DNA from: Tritrichomonas musculus
Taxonomy: Eukaryota > Parabasalia > Tritrichomonadida > Tritrichomonadidae
NCBI GenBank assembly: GCA_039105265.1
Contig: JAPFFF010000004.1
Coordinates: 4,588,001 to 4,652,000, forward strand
Length of the DNA stretch: 64,000 bases
Reading direction: 5' to 3'
Below, in pieces: positions 49,868 to 61,032 of the stretch. The notes beneath the pieces were generated by a model, which was given only the letters and a program-made list of their open reading frames with translations, did no database searches and was not told the origin of the DNA. Each line of letters starts with the position of its first letter. The stretch's first letter is position 1. Made by a program: the position numbers and the translations under genes.

Positions 49868-52800
49868 TTATTGAGCCTCGTTTTCTCTCAAGTTAGCAAA
49901 AGAAGGTGACTCATTTAATCTATATTTTGTAATAACAGGAGGTATAAAATTGCCAAAACTATAAACTTGGAGTTCACTCAGAGTTGATACGAGAATTGAT
50001 CGTGTATTTTTAATTGGATAAAAATGAGACCGATAAGCATTAATTCTTGCAAACATTCTAAAGGTAGTTACGTCGATAATGTCTATATTTCTTGGAAGAG
50101 ATCCGACAATTAGAAATTCACGAGTATCGTAATCATAATACTTGTGCATTTCAACAAAATCGCCTTCAAGTTTATGAGTTGAAATTACTTTTCCATGAGA
50201 ATCAAACCAAATAATTTTATGTTTCTGACTAACACATACTATTCCAGATCTAAACACACAAATTTGTGGAATGAAAGTTGATTCATTCACGTTTTCACAT
50301 TCCTCATCATTTTCTGCATCATCAGAATTAGTATTATCGTTATCATTATTGCTATTGCTATCATTATTATTATTGTTATCATTACTAGCATCAGAGATAA
50401 TGCTGTTGATTTCTTCATTACTGGGTGGTGTGAATAAACTTTTCCTTCTTTGTTGATTTTTACAATTTTTAAATGTTTCAAGTGACACAGAAGTAATGAA
50501 TGAATGATCAATGAGTGTCTCAAATACGAGTGTTGATGAGTTGTCAGCCGATACTAACAATCCATTTTCATAGCAGCATCCTATTGACGTGATATAATCT
50601 GCGTGGTAACCAGATGATGATATTGGATAATTGCAATCAGTTGCCAAATCCCACACGCTCAGTGAGCAATCGCTTCCACCTGTAATAAGATAACGACTTC
50701 CGACAATTTTAGCTGAAGTAATAATTGAATGTTGGTGAAATCCTGTATATACCTTTTTTGTATTCAAGTTAAAGACTGTTAAAAATGGATCTATTTTTGT
50801 ACCAAACAATAGAAGACCAGAAGTCCTTGAAACGCAAAGAAGCTCGCCGCAGCCAATAGGAAGGGAAATTTCTGTTATTGCTTCATCTTTTGAATTAAAT
50901 CCGTTAACGTCAAAAGCTTTAACCAAACTTTCACAAATAACGATATTTTTCATAATCATTATAACGGGCTCATTTGTTTTAAAACCGCTAATTTTTGGAG
51001 GTGCTAGAATAACTGGTTTTGTTATTTCACCTCTTTCTTCATGTTCAGTGAAGAAAAGTTGAGCTGGCATTGTTCCAAATTCTTCGGTCTTTGACCTATA
51101 AATTTCTTCATCCATAATTTCAACATCACAATTTTTTTGAATGCTGAAATCATCACTTTTTGAAAAGTATTTTTTCATCTTCTCAAAGAGTTCTGGATAA
51201 GAACAATCAGGATAAAGTTTCTTGTCGTCGTAGAAACGACGTTTCACGCCAAAGAAAAGATCAATCCATTTGTGAATTCCTTTTGATGCTACATCATCTT
51301 CTAGCGCGATTCTATTTGTTGATATGTAGATATACGCATTTCCTGCCCAATTTGGAAGAATTACATCATCAACGCGAACTTTGTCAACATCACGAACGCC
51401 AAGATCAAATCTATTCTCATTAAGATAGAGATACGGAAAAGTGAAAAATTCGGGGATGCTTTCATTAGTTATAATACTTTCAGTCATGTTCTTCCAAAGA
51501 CCCTTGATTGAATAAAATTGCCTTGATGACTCGAGGAACTTTTTTTTTTGGAATTCGATTTGATATGTTGTAAATGGTTCAACTCGAACCATTCCCCAAA
51601 TAACTAAAAATTCGTTTGATGGGAGTTGTTGATACGATGGATGTCCCTCGGGAACTTCTTTTTGACGTTGACAAATAAAAGCTGTAGGCTTTGATAAATC
51701 GCGATATGAGTCTTGATCATTAAAATCAAATGATTCTGAATCGCAATTTCTGATTAAAAGTGGATAGATAGGATATTGTTTTGAGTCATTGTAGCTTCTT
51801 CCACTAAGCATATTTAAGTAATATATATAGGAAAATGTTGTAATTTCACGATTCTTCCAAAGAGTTGTTAGATGAATGTTTTGAACAATATCTGGACTCT
51901 TTTTGTTTTGGTATATTGATTTGCAGTATTGGCGAAGTGCCAAGAAAAAGTCAAAATGATCTCCATATTTCGATATTCGAAGAGGTAAATTTAATTTTGA
52001 TATATATGAGTAAAATCGTTTCCTTTCACCTTCCGGAAAGTTTATGAAATAGCTTCTACCACTTATTGTAAAGATTTCGCTTGCTCTTTCGTTATTTTCA
52101 ACTCGACGATTTAAAATAAATTCAACTTTTGTCCAATCAACAGAAAAATATTTTACTTCAGAAAAAAATTGAATCATTTTATCCGTTACAATCAAAGTTC
52201 CAGTAGTTTGTTTTGATAAAGATCTGATCGTAACTTCTGATGTAAATACTTTTGTTTCAGTCAAAAATGGCATTTGTTTAATTTGTTTATAATAGAAATT
52301 GTTGTTTGGAAGGTCTTCATCTTTCTTCTTGTCACGGTTTATTGAGGCCTCGCGATGATCGTTGAATCGATTATTTGGAACCATTAATACTCTTTGACCT
52401 CGTTTCGAAATTCGGTTCAGTGCTTTGAATTTTAAACTCTGGTTTTGTATATGCCAAGGTCCTGGAACTTTTGAAATATCTTGCATGAAGGATTTCTTAA
52501 GTCTAATCAGCATTTTTTGGCCGATTTCATGTTTGGTTTGTTGAAGATTTAGGTAATATTCATTATCAGCATAATTAAAAGTGAAGAAATTTGGATCAGA
52601 AACTGATAAAAGGCGCTTGTCTATTGAATGAGTTTCATCTAATCCAATAAAATCAACTTTTTGTTTATTTAATTCTTCTTGTATTAGGTTAACTTTCTTT
52701 TCTTTTGTACGAAGAACTTCTTCATAATTTTCAAAAATTGAGCTAAACCAAGTGTTTTTGATCATATCAAAATCATTTGTTTGACAGAAAGAATGAGTTA

Positions 52801-55800
52801 TAATCAAATTCCATGATTTCCTTGTTTGCTCATCATATTTGGAAAAATGCTTGGTAACTTCATGGAGAAATTCAACATATTCTTTTGACTTTGAATCATA
52901 AATATAAACTGCAACAAAAGCAGCGACGAGAATAATATGAACTTCGACAACATCTAATATTTTTATTGTGTCATTTAGGTTTGTTGATAAATCAACAAAA
53001 AGTGCTGAAGGTTTAAAGAATTCATCTTTTTGAAATGTTAATTGTGAATTAACTTGAAATGATATTTTAACATCTGGACTGTTTGAAACAACTCCAACTG
53101 AAAATAAAGCAAATTCAAAAGCAATAGGAAAAATTGGTAATATTAATTCTGGATTGCTTGCAATATCACTTTTGAAAATCTCGACTAAAATTTGGCTTTT
53201 AAGCTTGTTATAACATTTATCTTTTTCAAATGAACGAATTGAAAGGTAATCGAAAAATTTATCAATGTCATTTGTGAGACCATTTATCAATTCAAATATA
53301 AATAACGAAGTAAAAAGGGTAGAAAACTTATCAACATCTTCATTTGGATCAAATACATATTCAACTAATGTCATTAATGATGAAAACCACAATGGAAGAT
53401 CAAATATTGATTCCGCAATTTCAGGATTGGATATTAGGATTTCTCGAATTGTTTCAACTAAAGTAATCTTATGATTATCTGAGCTTAATGATACGGAATG
53501 AACTAGTAAAGGTAATAAATAAGGATTTAATTTTGATGAATCATCATTAATAAAAAATGATTCAACATGTTCTGTAAAAGAATCGAAATCATCATCATTT
53601 TTTTGCAAAACAGTAATAACTTGACTAATTGCCTGATCAAGAGGGAAATTTGCATATTTACTCATTTTCAAAATGCATTTTAATGAATCTATTTGAATAT
53701 TTGTCGAGCATTCTGTTATTGTGGGAATAAAAGGAGAGTAATACGAAAATCTCTCAAAGCAACCAACTGTATTTTCAGAAATTAAAACATATATGATATC
53801 AAGTAATTTCTCTGTTGCATAATTTGATTTAAATTTTGACATATTTAATAATAATGATTGAATGTTTGTTTGAAATGAAGTACTGCTTAACAAAACATTT
53901 TTCAAAAAGATCCATGCGTTTTCAGATGTATTCGATTTTTCGTTAAAATATAGTATAGTTTTATATACTAATTCGTTAATATCGAATTCATATGAATATT
54001 GATGTCCATCAAAAATAAATAATGATAAAAGTACTGATACTAAATAAGAATTGTCCTCTAGCCTCGATGAAATATCAAAATTCAGAAAAACATATTTTAC
54101 CATTTTTGCTCGTAGTTCATCTTTTTGAAGTGAGTAAAAAAGCAAGAAAAGCTGATTAATAACTTGATGTGTAATAAATTTTGGATCACAATCATTAATA
54201 AAGGAAGCAAAAAGTTCGAAAAATCCATATTCAGTAAAATTAGCTTCAGATAAGCTAACCATTCCTGAACAAATTGAAATTAAGCATTGTAAATATTTTG
54301 ACCCTTGATCAGGATTAATTTTAATATTCTCATAAAGTGGCTTGATTGATGCACGATCAAATAAAGGAAAGAAATTCTTAACGGCACCAACAGTTTGAAT
54401 AACACTTTCTAGATTTGAAATGATTGGAATTACTCGTCCTTTGTAAGGAACTGATTTCGAAGAATTATTTAAGGTAACATTAAAGCATTTGCCTTCATGT
54501 GCATTAGATGGATCATAATTGCAAACAAGCGAATCTGAGAAATTTGTTAAAATTTTCGTAAAGTCAAGATTTGGATCAATTCCATTGATAATATAAAGCC
54601 TAGATAAATCGCACAGCAAACTCCAAGATCTTGGATCTGAACTTGTTGAACAAACTGATATTGTACACTCAGTATTTAATCTGTTTAGGAAATTCGATGA
54701 AACCTTAATTTCTGATTCTTTGTTGTTGTTAACATATAAAGAAACGTGTTGAAAAGTTATATTTTGTTGTGATGTAATAACTAAATAATACCACCTACCT
54801 TGCCTAAATTCGAAACTAAATTTATGACGTTCTTGCTTTCTTGATTCGCTGAAATATAAATAATTTTCTTCAAATTCAAAACATATATTACTTCGTCCAA
54901 AGTCAAAGAATAAAAGAGGAAATGAAATATGGCTCACAATATCATTCAATCGAATCGAAAAGTAAATTGAAAACGTGCCAGATATTTTAACTGTTGGTCC
55001 AAAAATTCCGCAACCTTTAGGATTATCAAATCTAAAGAAAGTTTCTGGAATACTTCGAGAAATTTTATTATTCATTGCGTTAGGCGCGTTTAGCTGATTT
55101 AATAATAAAGTTAAATTTTCATTCAATTTATAAAGAATTTCATTTGGATATTTAAAATCAGGGTTTTTAAGTAGTTCAATTGTTCGATAAAAAGTTGTGT
55201 TATTATAAATACTAGATGTAATTGTTGAAAATAATAACAAATATTTCTTTCTCATATCTTCATTATTTTGAATTTTTGGGAATCGCTTCAGGATAAATTC
55301 TGGAACTTTCGCTCGGTTCAATTCAATTAAATTTCCTTTGTTTTGGCTTAATTTTAATAATGATTGAACAATTTCTTCTTCTTGAGATTGACATGAACTC
55401 TCGTTTATAATAAAAATGTTTAATAAAAGATTTATCGCAGTCCAATTTCGAATATATTGATGTGAGTAATTCTTTGTGACACTTGAGCAGAAAGCGAATT
55501 TGAAAAGTTCAAATAAAGGAAGTTTTTTGCATTTAAACTGATTCAAAATATTGTGAATCGACTTTCTCATTGAATAAAACTCTATGAAATCATAATATTC
55601 GGTTCCCATTTTAGTTAAAAAGAAAATGAATTTATTAAAATATTGAAGCGATGATATTGCAATTTTGGCCATCTGATCAAAAATTGAAGTTTGAAAAGCG
55701 TCTTGCACTAGGCTTAATTGAAGCTCTGGAAAGCAATTTGTGACCATATCAAATAAAATAACGATTGCTTCAGGGTCATCTTTTCCAACAAAACTAGTTA

Positions 55801-56665
55801 TGATGTTACTGATAACGAGAAATATTTCTTTTTGCATTTGTGGATTCTGATCAGCAACTTTGAGACCTTTGTCGAGAAGAGATGCTGTTTCTGGTCTTAA
55901 ATCAGGGTTAAAAAAATAAAATGAGATCATTGATAGCCCATTTTTTGATTGAAAAAATTCATCTGGATAAATTTGAATACAGTTCTTTACGAAGTAAAAC
56001 AAAAAATAATCATCTTGAGCTGCTTTTAAAATTTTGAGAAATAAAAAAGATTGTTTGAAAGATGAGAAAAAATTTATGCTTTTCCATTGATATAATAATT
56101 GAATTAACAATGGCATAAAGTTTAAGATTGTTTGCGGATTTGTTGAAATCCAGTAATGGTAAATAGAAGTATATAAATCCAAAGCTTTTGTATCGTCAAC
56201 AGAATATATGTAATGAAATAAAAAAAAGTCAATGTTTTGTGTATAATTAAAGCGATCACTTTTAATGGGATCAATTGGAAAAACGTAAGGATGAAATAAT
56301 ATGTCGATATCGTTACTAAAATTATCAAAAAGATTTAGCGATAGAACGTATGATGTAATAAACGCAATGGAAAGAAGTTTCTGGTTTTCGTTAAAACTAG
56401 GTTCTTTTTCGCGATAATAAGAAATTAAATTTGGATATTGAATCAAAGTTTGATTTGCAAATTCAACATTGCGTTGATCAAATGTAATGATATCTTCTAA
56501 TTTTTGAGGTAGAGAAAATTTTTTAATTTTTTCCAATAATAGCTGAGGTCTGGAAAAAAATTGGTCAAATCGAATATTTTTCTTGTCGAATACTATCTGA
56601 GGGAATGTAACTTCCTTGTCATAAAAAAGTTCGGTGTAATTTTGTTCAAGAAAATCAAAATTCAT
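49868..56665 (-). CDS. Giant BEACH-WD40 protein (LYST/neurobeachin family)
   Basis: A 2,265-residue protein. Residues 1 to about 520 are helical repeats. A concanavalin A-like domain lies near 542-658 (ISGTFSIYFSIRL, FEFRQGRWYYLVI). More helical repeats follow. A PH-BEACH domain (about 1,480-1,590, TTGTLIVTDKMIQFF) precedes the BEACH domain (about 1,592-1,831) with WKNREITTFSYIYYLNMLSG, QYPIYPLL, LPNWAGNAYIYI and HKWIDLFFG. WD40 repeats close the protein (about 1,892-2,255), with an Asn/Asp-rich loop at about 2,092-2,118. BEACH proteins act in vesicle fission, lysosome size control and receptor traffic. The start at 56,665 is the first ATG. Confidence 0.92.
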   Translation of the reverse strand: MNFDFLEQNYTELFYDKEVTFPQIVFDKKNIRFDQFFSRPQLLLEKIKKFSLPQKLEDIITFDQRNVEFANQTLIQYPNLISYYREKEPSFNENQKLLSIAFITSYVLSLNLFDNFSNDIDILFHPYVFPIDPIKSDRFNYTQNIDFFLFHYIYSVDDTKALDLYTSIYHYWISTNPQTILNFMPLLIQLLYQWKSINFFSSFKQSFLFLKILKAAQDDYFLFYFVKNCIQIYPDEFFQSKNGLSMISFYFFNPDLRPETASLLDKGLKVADQNPQMQKEIFLVISNIITSFVGKDDPEAIVILFDMVTNCFPELQLSLVQDAFQTSIFDQMAKIAISSLQYFNKFIFFLTKMGTEYYDFIEFYSMRKSIHNILNQFKCKKLPLFELFKFAFCSSVTKNYSHQYIRNWTAINLLLNIFIINESSCQSQEEEIVQSLLKLSQNKGNLIELNRAKVPEFILKRFPKIQNNEDMRKKYLLLFSTITSSIYNNTTFYRTIELLKNPDFKYPNEILYKLNENLTLLLNQLNAPNAMNNKISRSIPETFFRFDNPKGCGIFGPTVKISGTFSIYFSIRLNDIVSHISFPLLFFDFGRSNICFEFEENYLYFSESRKQERHKFSFEFRQGRWYYLVITSQQNITFQHVSLYVNNNKESEIKVSSNFLNRLNTECTISVCSTSSDPRSWSLLCDLSRLYIINGIDPNLDFTKILTNFSDSLVCNYDPSNAHEGKCFNVTLNNSSKSVPYKGRVIPIISNLESVIQTVGAVKNFFPLFDRASIKPLYENIKINPDQGSKYLQCLISICSGMVSLSEANFTEYGFFELFASFINDCDPKFITHQVINQLFLLFYSLQKDELRAKMVKYVFLNFDISSRLEDNSYLVSVLLSLFIFDGHQYSYEFDINELVYKTILYFNEKSNTSENAWIFLKNVLLSSTSFQTNIQSLLLNMSKFKSNYATEKLLDIIYVLISENTVGCFERFSYYSPFIPTITECSTNIQIDSLKCILKMSKYANFPLDQAISQVITVLQKNDDDFDSFTEHVESFFINDDSSKLNPYLLPLLVHSVSLSSDNHKITLVETIREILISNPEIAESIFDLPLWFSSLMTLVEYVFDPNEDVDKFSTLFTSLFIFELINGLTNDIDKFFDYLSIRSFEKDKCYNKLKSQILVEIFKSDIASNPELILPIFPIAFEFALFSVGVVSNSPDVKISFQVNSQLTFQKDEFFKPSALFVDLSTNLNDTIKILDVVEVHIILVAAFVAVYIYDSKSKEYVEFLHEVTKHFSKYDEQTRKSWNLIITHSFCQTNDFDMIKNTWFSSIFENYEEVLRTKEKKVNLIQEELNKQKVDFIGLDETHSIDKRLLSVSDPNFFTFNYADNEYYLNLQQTKHEIGQKMLIRLKKSFMQDISKVPGPWHIQNQSLKFKALNRISKRGQRVLMVPNNRFNDHREASINRDKKKDEDLPNNNFYYKQIKQMPFLTETKVFTSEVTIRSLSKQTTGTLIVTDKMIQFFSEVKYFSVDWTKVEFILNRRVENNERASEIFTISGRSYFINFPEGERKRFYSYISKLNLPLRISKYGDHFDFFLALRQYCKSIYQNKKSPDIVQNIHLTTLWKNREITTFSYIYYLNMLSGRSYNDSKQYPIYPLLIRNCDSESFDFNDQDSYRDLSKPTAFICQRQKEVPEGHPSYQQLPSNEFLVIWGMVRVEPFTTYQIEFQKKKFLESSRQFYSIKGLWKNMTESIITNESIPEFFTFPYLYLNENRFDLGVRDVDKVRVDDVILPNWAGNAYIYISTNRIALEDDVASKGIHKWIDLFFGVKRRFYDDKKLYPDCSYPELFEKMKKYFSKSDDFSIQKNCDVEIMDEEIYRSKTEEFGTMPAQLFFTEHEERGEITKPVILAPPKISGFKTNEPVIMIMKNIVICESLVKAFDVNGFNSKDEAITEISLPIGCGELLCVSRTSGLLLFGTKIDPFLTVFNLNTKKVYTGFHQHSIITSAKIVGSRYLITGGSDCSLSVWDLATDCNYPISSSGYHADYITSIGCCYENGLLVSADNSSTLVFETLIDHSFITSVSLETFKNCKNQQRRKSLFTPPSNEEINSIISDASNDNNNNNDSNSNNDNDNTNSDDAENDEECENVNESTFIPQICVFRSGIVCVSQKHKIIWFDSHGKVISTHKLEGDFVEMHKYYDYDTREFLIVGSLPRNIDIIDVTTFRMFARINAYRSHFYPIKNTRSILVSTLSELQVYSFGNFIPPVITKYRLNESPSFANLRENEAQ

Positions 56666-57201
56666 TTTACAAAAATGATTTTGGAAAATCTTTCTCAATT
56701 ATTATTTTATTTTATTCAAAAAGTTTTATACTACCTAAAAAATAACATTTCAATTGAATTTTTTATTCAATGTAATTCAATGAGTTCTGATATTTAACAA
56801 ATAAATATTTATTTGGTCGACAATTTGATTAAGCATGTTGTTGAATGTTTTTTACAATTCTTCAACAATTTTTTGTTTCAATTGTCAAATATACTTCTTT
56901 TTTATATTTATCTGTTATAAAATTTATTTTTAGAGTTTTTATATATTCACATTCTGTTGACATGATTTTGTGAATTAACAAGTAAAAATGATACCTTCCA
57001 GCTTTATTTTAGTTTATATTTCATTGTTTATATTGTTTTTAAGGTCAAATTCAAAAAAAAAAAAATTATAATAATATAAAATATTGAAATTTAAATTTAA
57101 AAAAAAAAAAAAATCATAAAGAAATACAAAAAGAAATGTCGTAATTCAATTTCAGAGAAAACAGAAAATTAATATATTTTATTAAATCATATTTCCAAAT
57201 A
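56666..57201. other. AT-rich spacer
   Basis: Sequence between two minus-strand genes: the promoter of the BEACH gene and the 3' flank of the HEAT protein gene. Two A runs near 57,051-57,114. No other feature. Confidence 0.45.
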
Positions 57202-59994
57202 TTATTGCATAAAAGAGAAAAACACATTAAGTTTTGTTTTGTTCTTACTATAATATTTTGTCATCTCTTTTTCATATGCCTTATTCCCCTTCATTATCCT
57301 TCTTATTTCAGCTTTCATTTGCATCTGTGTATCATAGTTAACTCGATAAGCCAAAAAATCTGATTTCTCCATTAATAAAAATTCTGCAAAAGCTTTAACA
57401 TATTGTAATTCGACTGGTCTACAATAATCTTCATTTTCCTTAAAAGTTTCTATGAAATGTTTACACATTTCTTCACAAAAGCCAAATTCAGGCCTGTAAG
57501 GAAACTCTTCGAGTATCTTTTCCAATATCTTCATATCAATTTCTTGTTTTCTATCAATCAATTGTACCAAAGCGTCAGAAACCGCGCATCGCCAGAATAA
57601 TTGATCACTATTATTAATATTAATTGATTTCCATTCCTCTTGAAGTTTCAATGTAAACTCTTTGAGTTGGTCAGATATTTTTTCTATAACAAAGCTAAGA
57701 GCAACAGTACTATGATGCTTAAACACATCTTTATAGCAAATATCATATAATCGTTGAGAAGGAAGTTCAGTTACTAAACCAACACCAAAAGCTGCTGCTA
57801 TCATATCGAATGTTTCTGTAAACATTTCATCAGAACTTTTAGTGCAAACATCTTGAATAATAGGAAGTAAAATTCCAACTTCCTTTGGAACTTTTTCAAT
57901 TACAAAAGTGACAAAAGGAAATAGTGAAGCATTTGGGAAATTCCATGAATAAATAGCTTGTTTCATAAATACTTGATGGAACTCTGTAAGCATTGAATAA
58001 GCAAAACGGATAGTTAAATTAGGAGTAACTTGGAATTGTTTGAATAGTTTACGCATACATTCAATGCATCTGTTCATTAATTGTTCATCTTTGGTTCTAA
58101 AAGCAGCACGAGCAAGCTCAGAATAAACCGGTGATGCCGTGCTACGATTCATCATCTTTGTATAAACTTGGATCATGTTGGTTGCTGCTATATTCAAATT
58201 TTTAGAATCAGACTTCAGAAAAATATCCGTTATACTAAATGCTTCGGGAAGTTCCTTTTTTTTCAGAGTTGTCTCAATTAATCCAGCAATAGATTCACCA
58301 ACTTTACCTTGCTCAAAATCATATTTAGGATCGTTTACGGTTTTAACAAACTGAACAAGCTTGGGATAAGCGTTTGTTAACGTTCTCCTCGACAAAGCAG
58401 GCTGAACCATGCAAAAAATCAATAGAAGACGTGCAGCATCAGGGAAAAGTTCATATTTTTTAGAGTTTATGACAGATGTGATGATGGGAAGAACTTCTTT
58501 TACATAGGTTGCAGCAATAGCTATATTAATATTTGATAAAGAAGCAATTAAAGCAAGGCAAGAGGCATGAATATAAATATCGGTTGTCCATTTCAATGAA
58601 TTCCTAATAAATTCTTCAATTAATTGAAGAAGATTGATATCAAAGCGTCCTGCTTCAATTAACAATTGAACAGACCTAATAAATTTCGCTTTTTGGCCGT
58701 TATTTAAACGGTCATATGATATGAAAAATGATCTTAATTGTTCAGGTGCTGTAAAAACAAGGCTCTCAAAAAGAGAATCAAGGGCTTCAAATGCCAGACT
58801 TGACATTTCTTCGTTTTCAGACTGTATCATTGATAAAACTGTTGTCTGAGCATTTGTTGGAAGTAAATGAGCATTAACTAATGATCTTGCTAATATTGAA
58901 ATTGCGCGTAACCATAACTGTTGTTGATCCTTTGATCCGATTGAAAATTCATCAAGAAATGTTAAGCCGATGTCCTCTAGTTTGATCCCGTTCATAATGG
59001 ACATAGGAAGGAAAGGAAGAGTAACAAAAAGTGAAAATTCTCGATTTTCTTTCGATGTACTAGAGTTTTTTAAAATCTCAATAGCTTTCATTCGTTTTTC
59101 TGTAGAAATTTTTCGGCGATTAACCAAAATCATTGAATCGAAAATTGCCATTGGAAAGCCATTTTCGTTGTTTTTGGTGGTATTGAAGCCTTTTTCGTAC
59201 ATTTTTGCCATGATTCCAACAATTCTATTTAAAGCTCTGTAAAAATCGATCGTGTTTAACAATCCAATTAATGATATAAAATATAAATAATCGTTGTCGT
59301 CTTCAATAAGAGGTGGCTCGATTTTTTCACGTTCATTTAGATTTAATGCAAAATGTGACAAAATATTAAAAATAACAGCTTCATTTGATTTATCATCTTT
59401 GATGCATTCGATTGTGGCAGACCAAAAAAGAGACCAAAATGCAGCAGTCAATGCAAATCCTTGAATATCACAAAAAACATTTAATAAACGAAGTTTAACG
59501 GGTATAGAAACCGCTGGAATTAAATTAAATAGGCGATCATATATTCTTTTATTATTTTCTTGAAAATCAGTATTTTCCATATATTTTATTGCCTTAGATA
59601 AAAGAAATCCAACGTTGTCTGTTTTATTAGATTCAAAGAAAATGTAAGATATAAGTTCTGGCCAATTTCCATTTGTAAGCTTGAAAACCCATGCCACAAT
59701 TGTGGTAAATCGATGTGATAAATATAATGATGGAAATTTAACTGAACAACAACGAATTAAATCTGATTTCAGAAGTTCGATTTGAGCTGGTGTAAATGAC
59801 TCCCATTTAAAAGGAAGAGTTTGCATAAACAATTTAAAGAATCCAAGTAGAAAAGCTTCTTCCTGGTTAGTCATTATATATTCGAAAAAATCATGATATT
59901 TATCGACTGAAAGAGTGATTGCTGGAGCTGTATCCATAACTCCGCCGTATTGAATAAGAGCTCGTCCAAATTGTGCTATAGACTCTGTTGTCAT
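57202..59994 (-). CDS. Karyopherin-like HEAT-repeat protein
   Basis: A 930-residue all-helical protein. The N-terminal part carries a segment with LPFKWESFTPAQIELLKSDL and GNWPELISYIFF that resembles the second and third HEAT repeats of importin-beta receptors ('W..L....I+..LL', then 'WPEL'). The end (FWRCAVSDALVQLIDRK, then ILEKILEEFPYRPEFGFCEE) resembles the C-terminal 'LP...D.EE' pattern of IPO4/IPO5. The middle is diverged, so other HEAT families remain possible. If a true importin it would carry cargo through nuclear pores with Ran. It has no acidic loop as clear as that of the karyopherin at 17,911. Confidence 0.65.
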   Translation of the reverse strand: MTTESIAQFGRALIQYGGVMDTAPAITLSVDKYHDFFEYIMTNQEEAFLLGFFKLFMQTLPFKWESFTPAQIELLKSDLIRCCSVKFPSLYLSHRFTTIVAWVFKLTNGNWPELISYIFFESNKTDNVGFLLSKAIKYMENTDFQENNKRIYDRLFNLIPAVSIPVKLRLLNVFCDIQGFALTAAFWSLFWSATIECIKDDKSNEAVIFNILSHFALNLNEREKIEPPLIEDDNDYLYFISLIGLLNTIDFYRALNRIVGIMAKMYEKGFNTTKNNENGFPMAIFDSMILVNRRKISTEKRMKAIEILKNSSTSKENREFSLFVTLPFLPMSIMNGIKLEDIGLTFLDEFSIGSKDQQQLWLRAISILARSLVNAHLLPTNAQTTVLSMIQSENEEMSSLAFEALDSLFESLVFTAPEQLRSFFISYDRLNNGQKAKFIRSVQLLIEAGRFDINLLQLIEEFIRNSLKWTTDIYIHASCLALIASLSNINIAIAATYVKEVLPIITSVINSKKYELFPDAARLLLIFCMVQPALSRRTLTNAYPKLVQFVKTVNDPKYDFEQGKVGESIAGLIETTLKKKELPEAFSITDIFLKSDSKNLNIAATNMIQVYTKMMNRSTASPVYSELARAAFRTKDEQLMNRCIECMRKLFKQFQVTPNLTIRFAYSMLTEFHQVFMKQAIYSWNFPNASLFPFVTFVIEKVPKEVGILLPIIQDVCTKSSDEMFTETFDMIAAAFGVGLVTELPSQRLYDICYKDVFKHHSTVALSFVIEKISDQLKEFTLKLQEEWKSININNSDQLFWRCAVSDALVQLIDRKQEIDMKILEKILEEFPYRPEFGFCEEMCKHFIETFKENEDYCRPVELQYVKAFAEFLLMEKSDFLAYRVNYDTQMQMKAEIRRIMKGNKAYEKEMTKYYSKNKTKLNVFFSFMQ

Positions 59995-60591
59995 TTAACG
60001 AAAATATAAAATCAGATTTTAAAGTTGGATGAAAAATTTTGATAAAGCTACTTTTATTTCAAAGAATAAAATTTGGATTTAAAAAAGAGGAATCATTTTT
60101 TAAAAGATTCGTTGCGAAAACTTAGAGTTTATCCATTTCCAAGCAATGTATAGATTTCATCTTATATTTTATGTCCAATATCTATAATTTATTAAACAAA
60201 TTATTCAATTTGTGTTTAATTTCACAGTTATAATAGTTTGGTGGTATCTATCAGTTTAAAAAAAATATTTTCCATTTCTTGATTTAATTCAAGGTTATAT
60301 TAATGATTTTATGAAAATGTTTAGCATAAAGTAAGATTAAAATTGCTCGTTTTAGCAACAAATTAGCAATATGAAGCTTTTTTTCATTAAAAAAATTATT
60401 TTAAAGAAACTGAAGCATTATTAGTTGATCAATGAAATATTCATAAAAAATCAAAGACTTATTAAATTAGAAAAGGATTTTCACGAATAAATCAAAATGA
60501 TGGCGGTAATTGTATAAAAGAAAAAAGAATTTAAAAAAAAAGTACATCAAAAATATAAGGAAGATAACGTTTAACTTGAAAAAGGAGGAAC
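59995..60591. other. AT-rich spacer
   Basis: About 600 bp between two minus-strand genes, holding the HEAT gene promoter and coactosin 3' flank. Nothing else is seen. Confidence 0.45.
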
Positions 60592-61032
60592 TTAAGCGCC
60601 AGTTTTGTCGTATTTAGCTCCACCAGCTTTGAGAACTCTCTCTCTAACTTCTTCTTCGGTGAGTTCCTCAAGGCAGTCAACTTCCAATGAGACGTTATAT
60701 TGATTGAAAACTTTTTCGACATCACCGCGGTGAACGTTCATCATAGCCTTGATTGTCATCTTAAGGCCCTTTGAGATGTACTTGATGAAAACAAATTTAG
60801 GACGTTTGCTCATGTCATCTCCTGAAATGACACGGAGGTATCCATAACCAATGAAATCTGGAGTAATATTTGATCTGAGTTCTTCGAGACCTCCAGTTCC
60901 TTTTCCAGCGAGGCACCACTTCTTGTTGTTGCTTCCTTCTTCATAGGTGATAAGGAGCCAGTTGGTTTCGTCATTATCGTTACGAACGGCTTGGTAAGCT
61001 TCAAGAATTTCTGGTGAGGAGCAGTCAGACAT
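60592..61032 (-). CDS. Coactosin-like ADF-homology protein
   Basis: A 146-residue ADF-H domain protein. MSDCSSPEILEAYQAVRND begins the domain, GDDMSKRPKFVFIKYI is the characteristic 'GDxMSKRxKF' strand-turn region, and the end reads LKAGGAKYDKTGA, nearly the coactosin terminus (KAGGANYD). Coactosin binds along actin filaments and interferes with capping, without severing. It acts in the cytosol and cortex. The start at 61,032 matches the family N-terminus; the frame runs a few codons upstream but without ATG. Confidence 0.92.
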   Translation of the reverse strand: MSDCSSPEILEAYQAVRNDNDETNWLLITYEEGSNNKKWCLAGKGTGGLEELRSNITPDFIGYGYLRVISGDDMSKRPKFVFIKYISKGLKMTIKAMMNVHRGDVEKVFNQYNVSLEVDCLEELTEEEVRERVLKAGGAKYDKTGA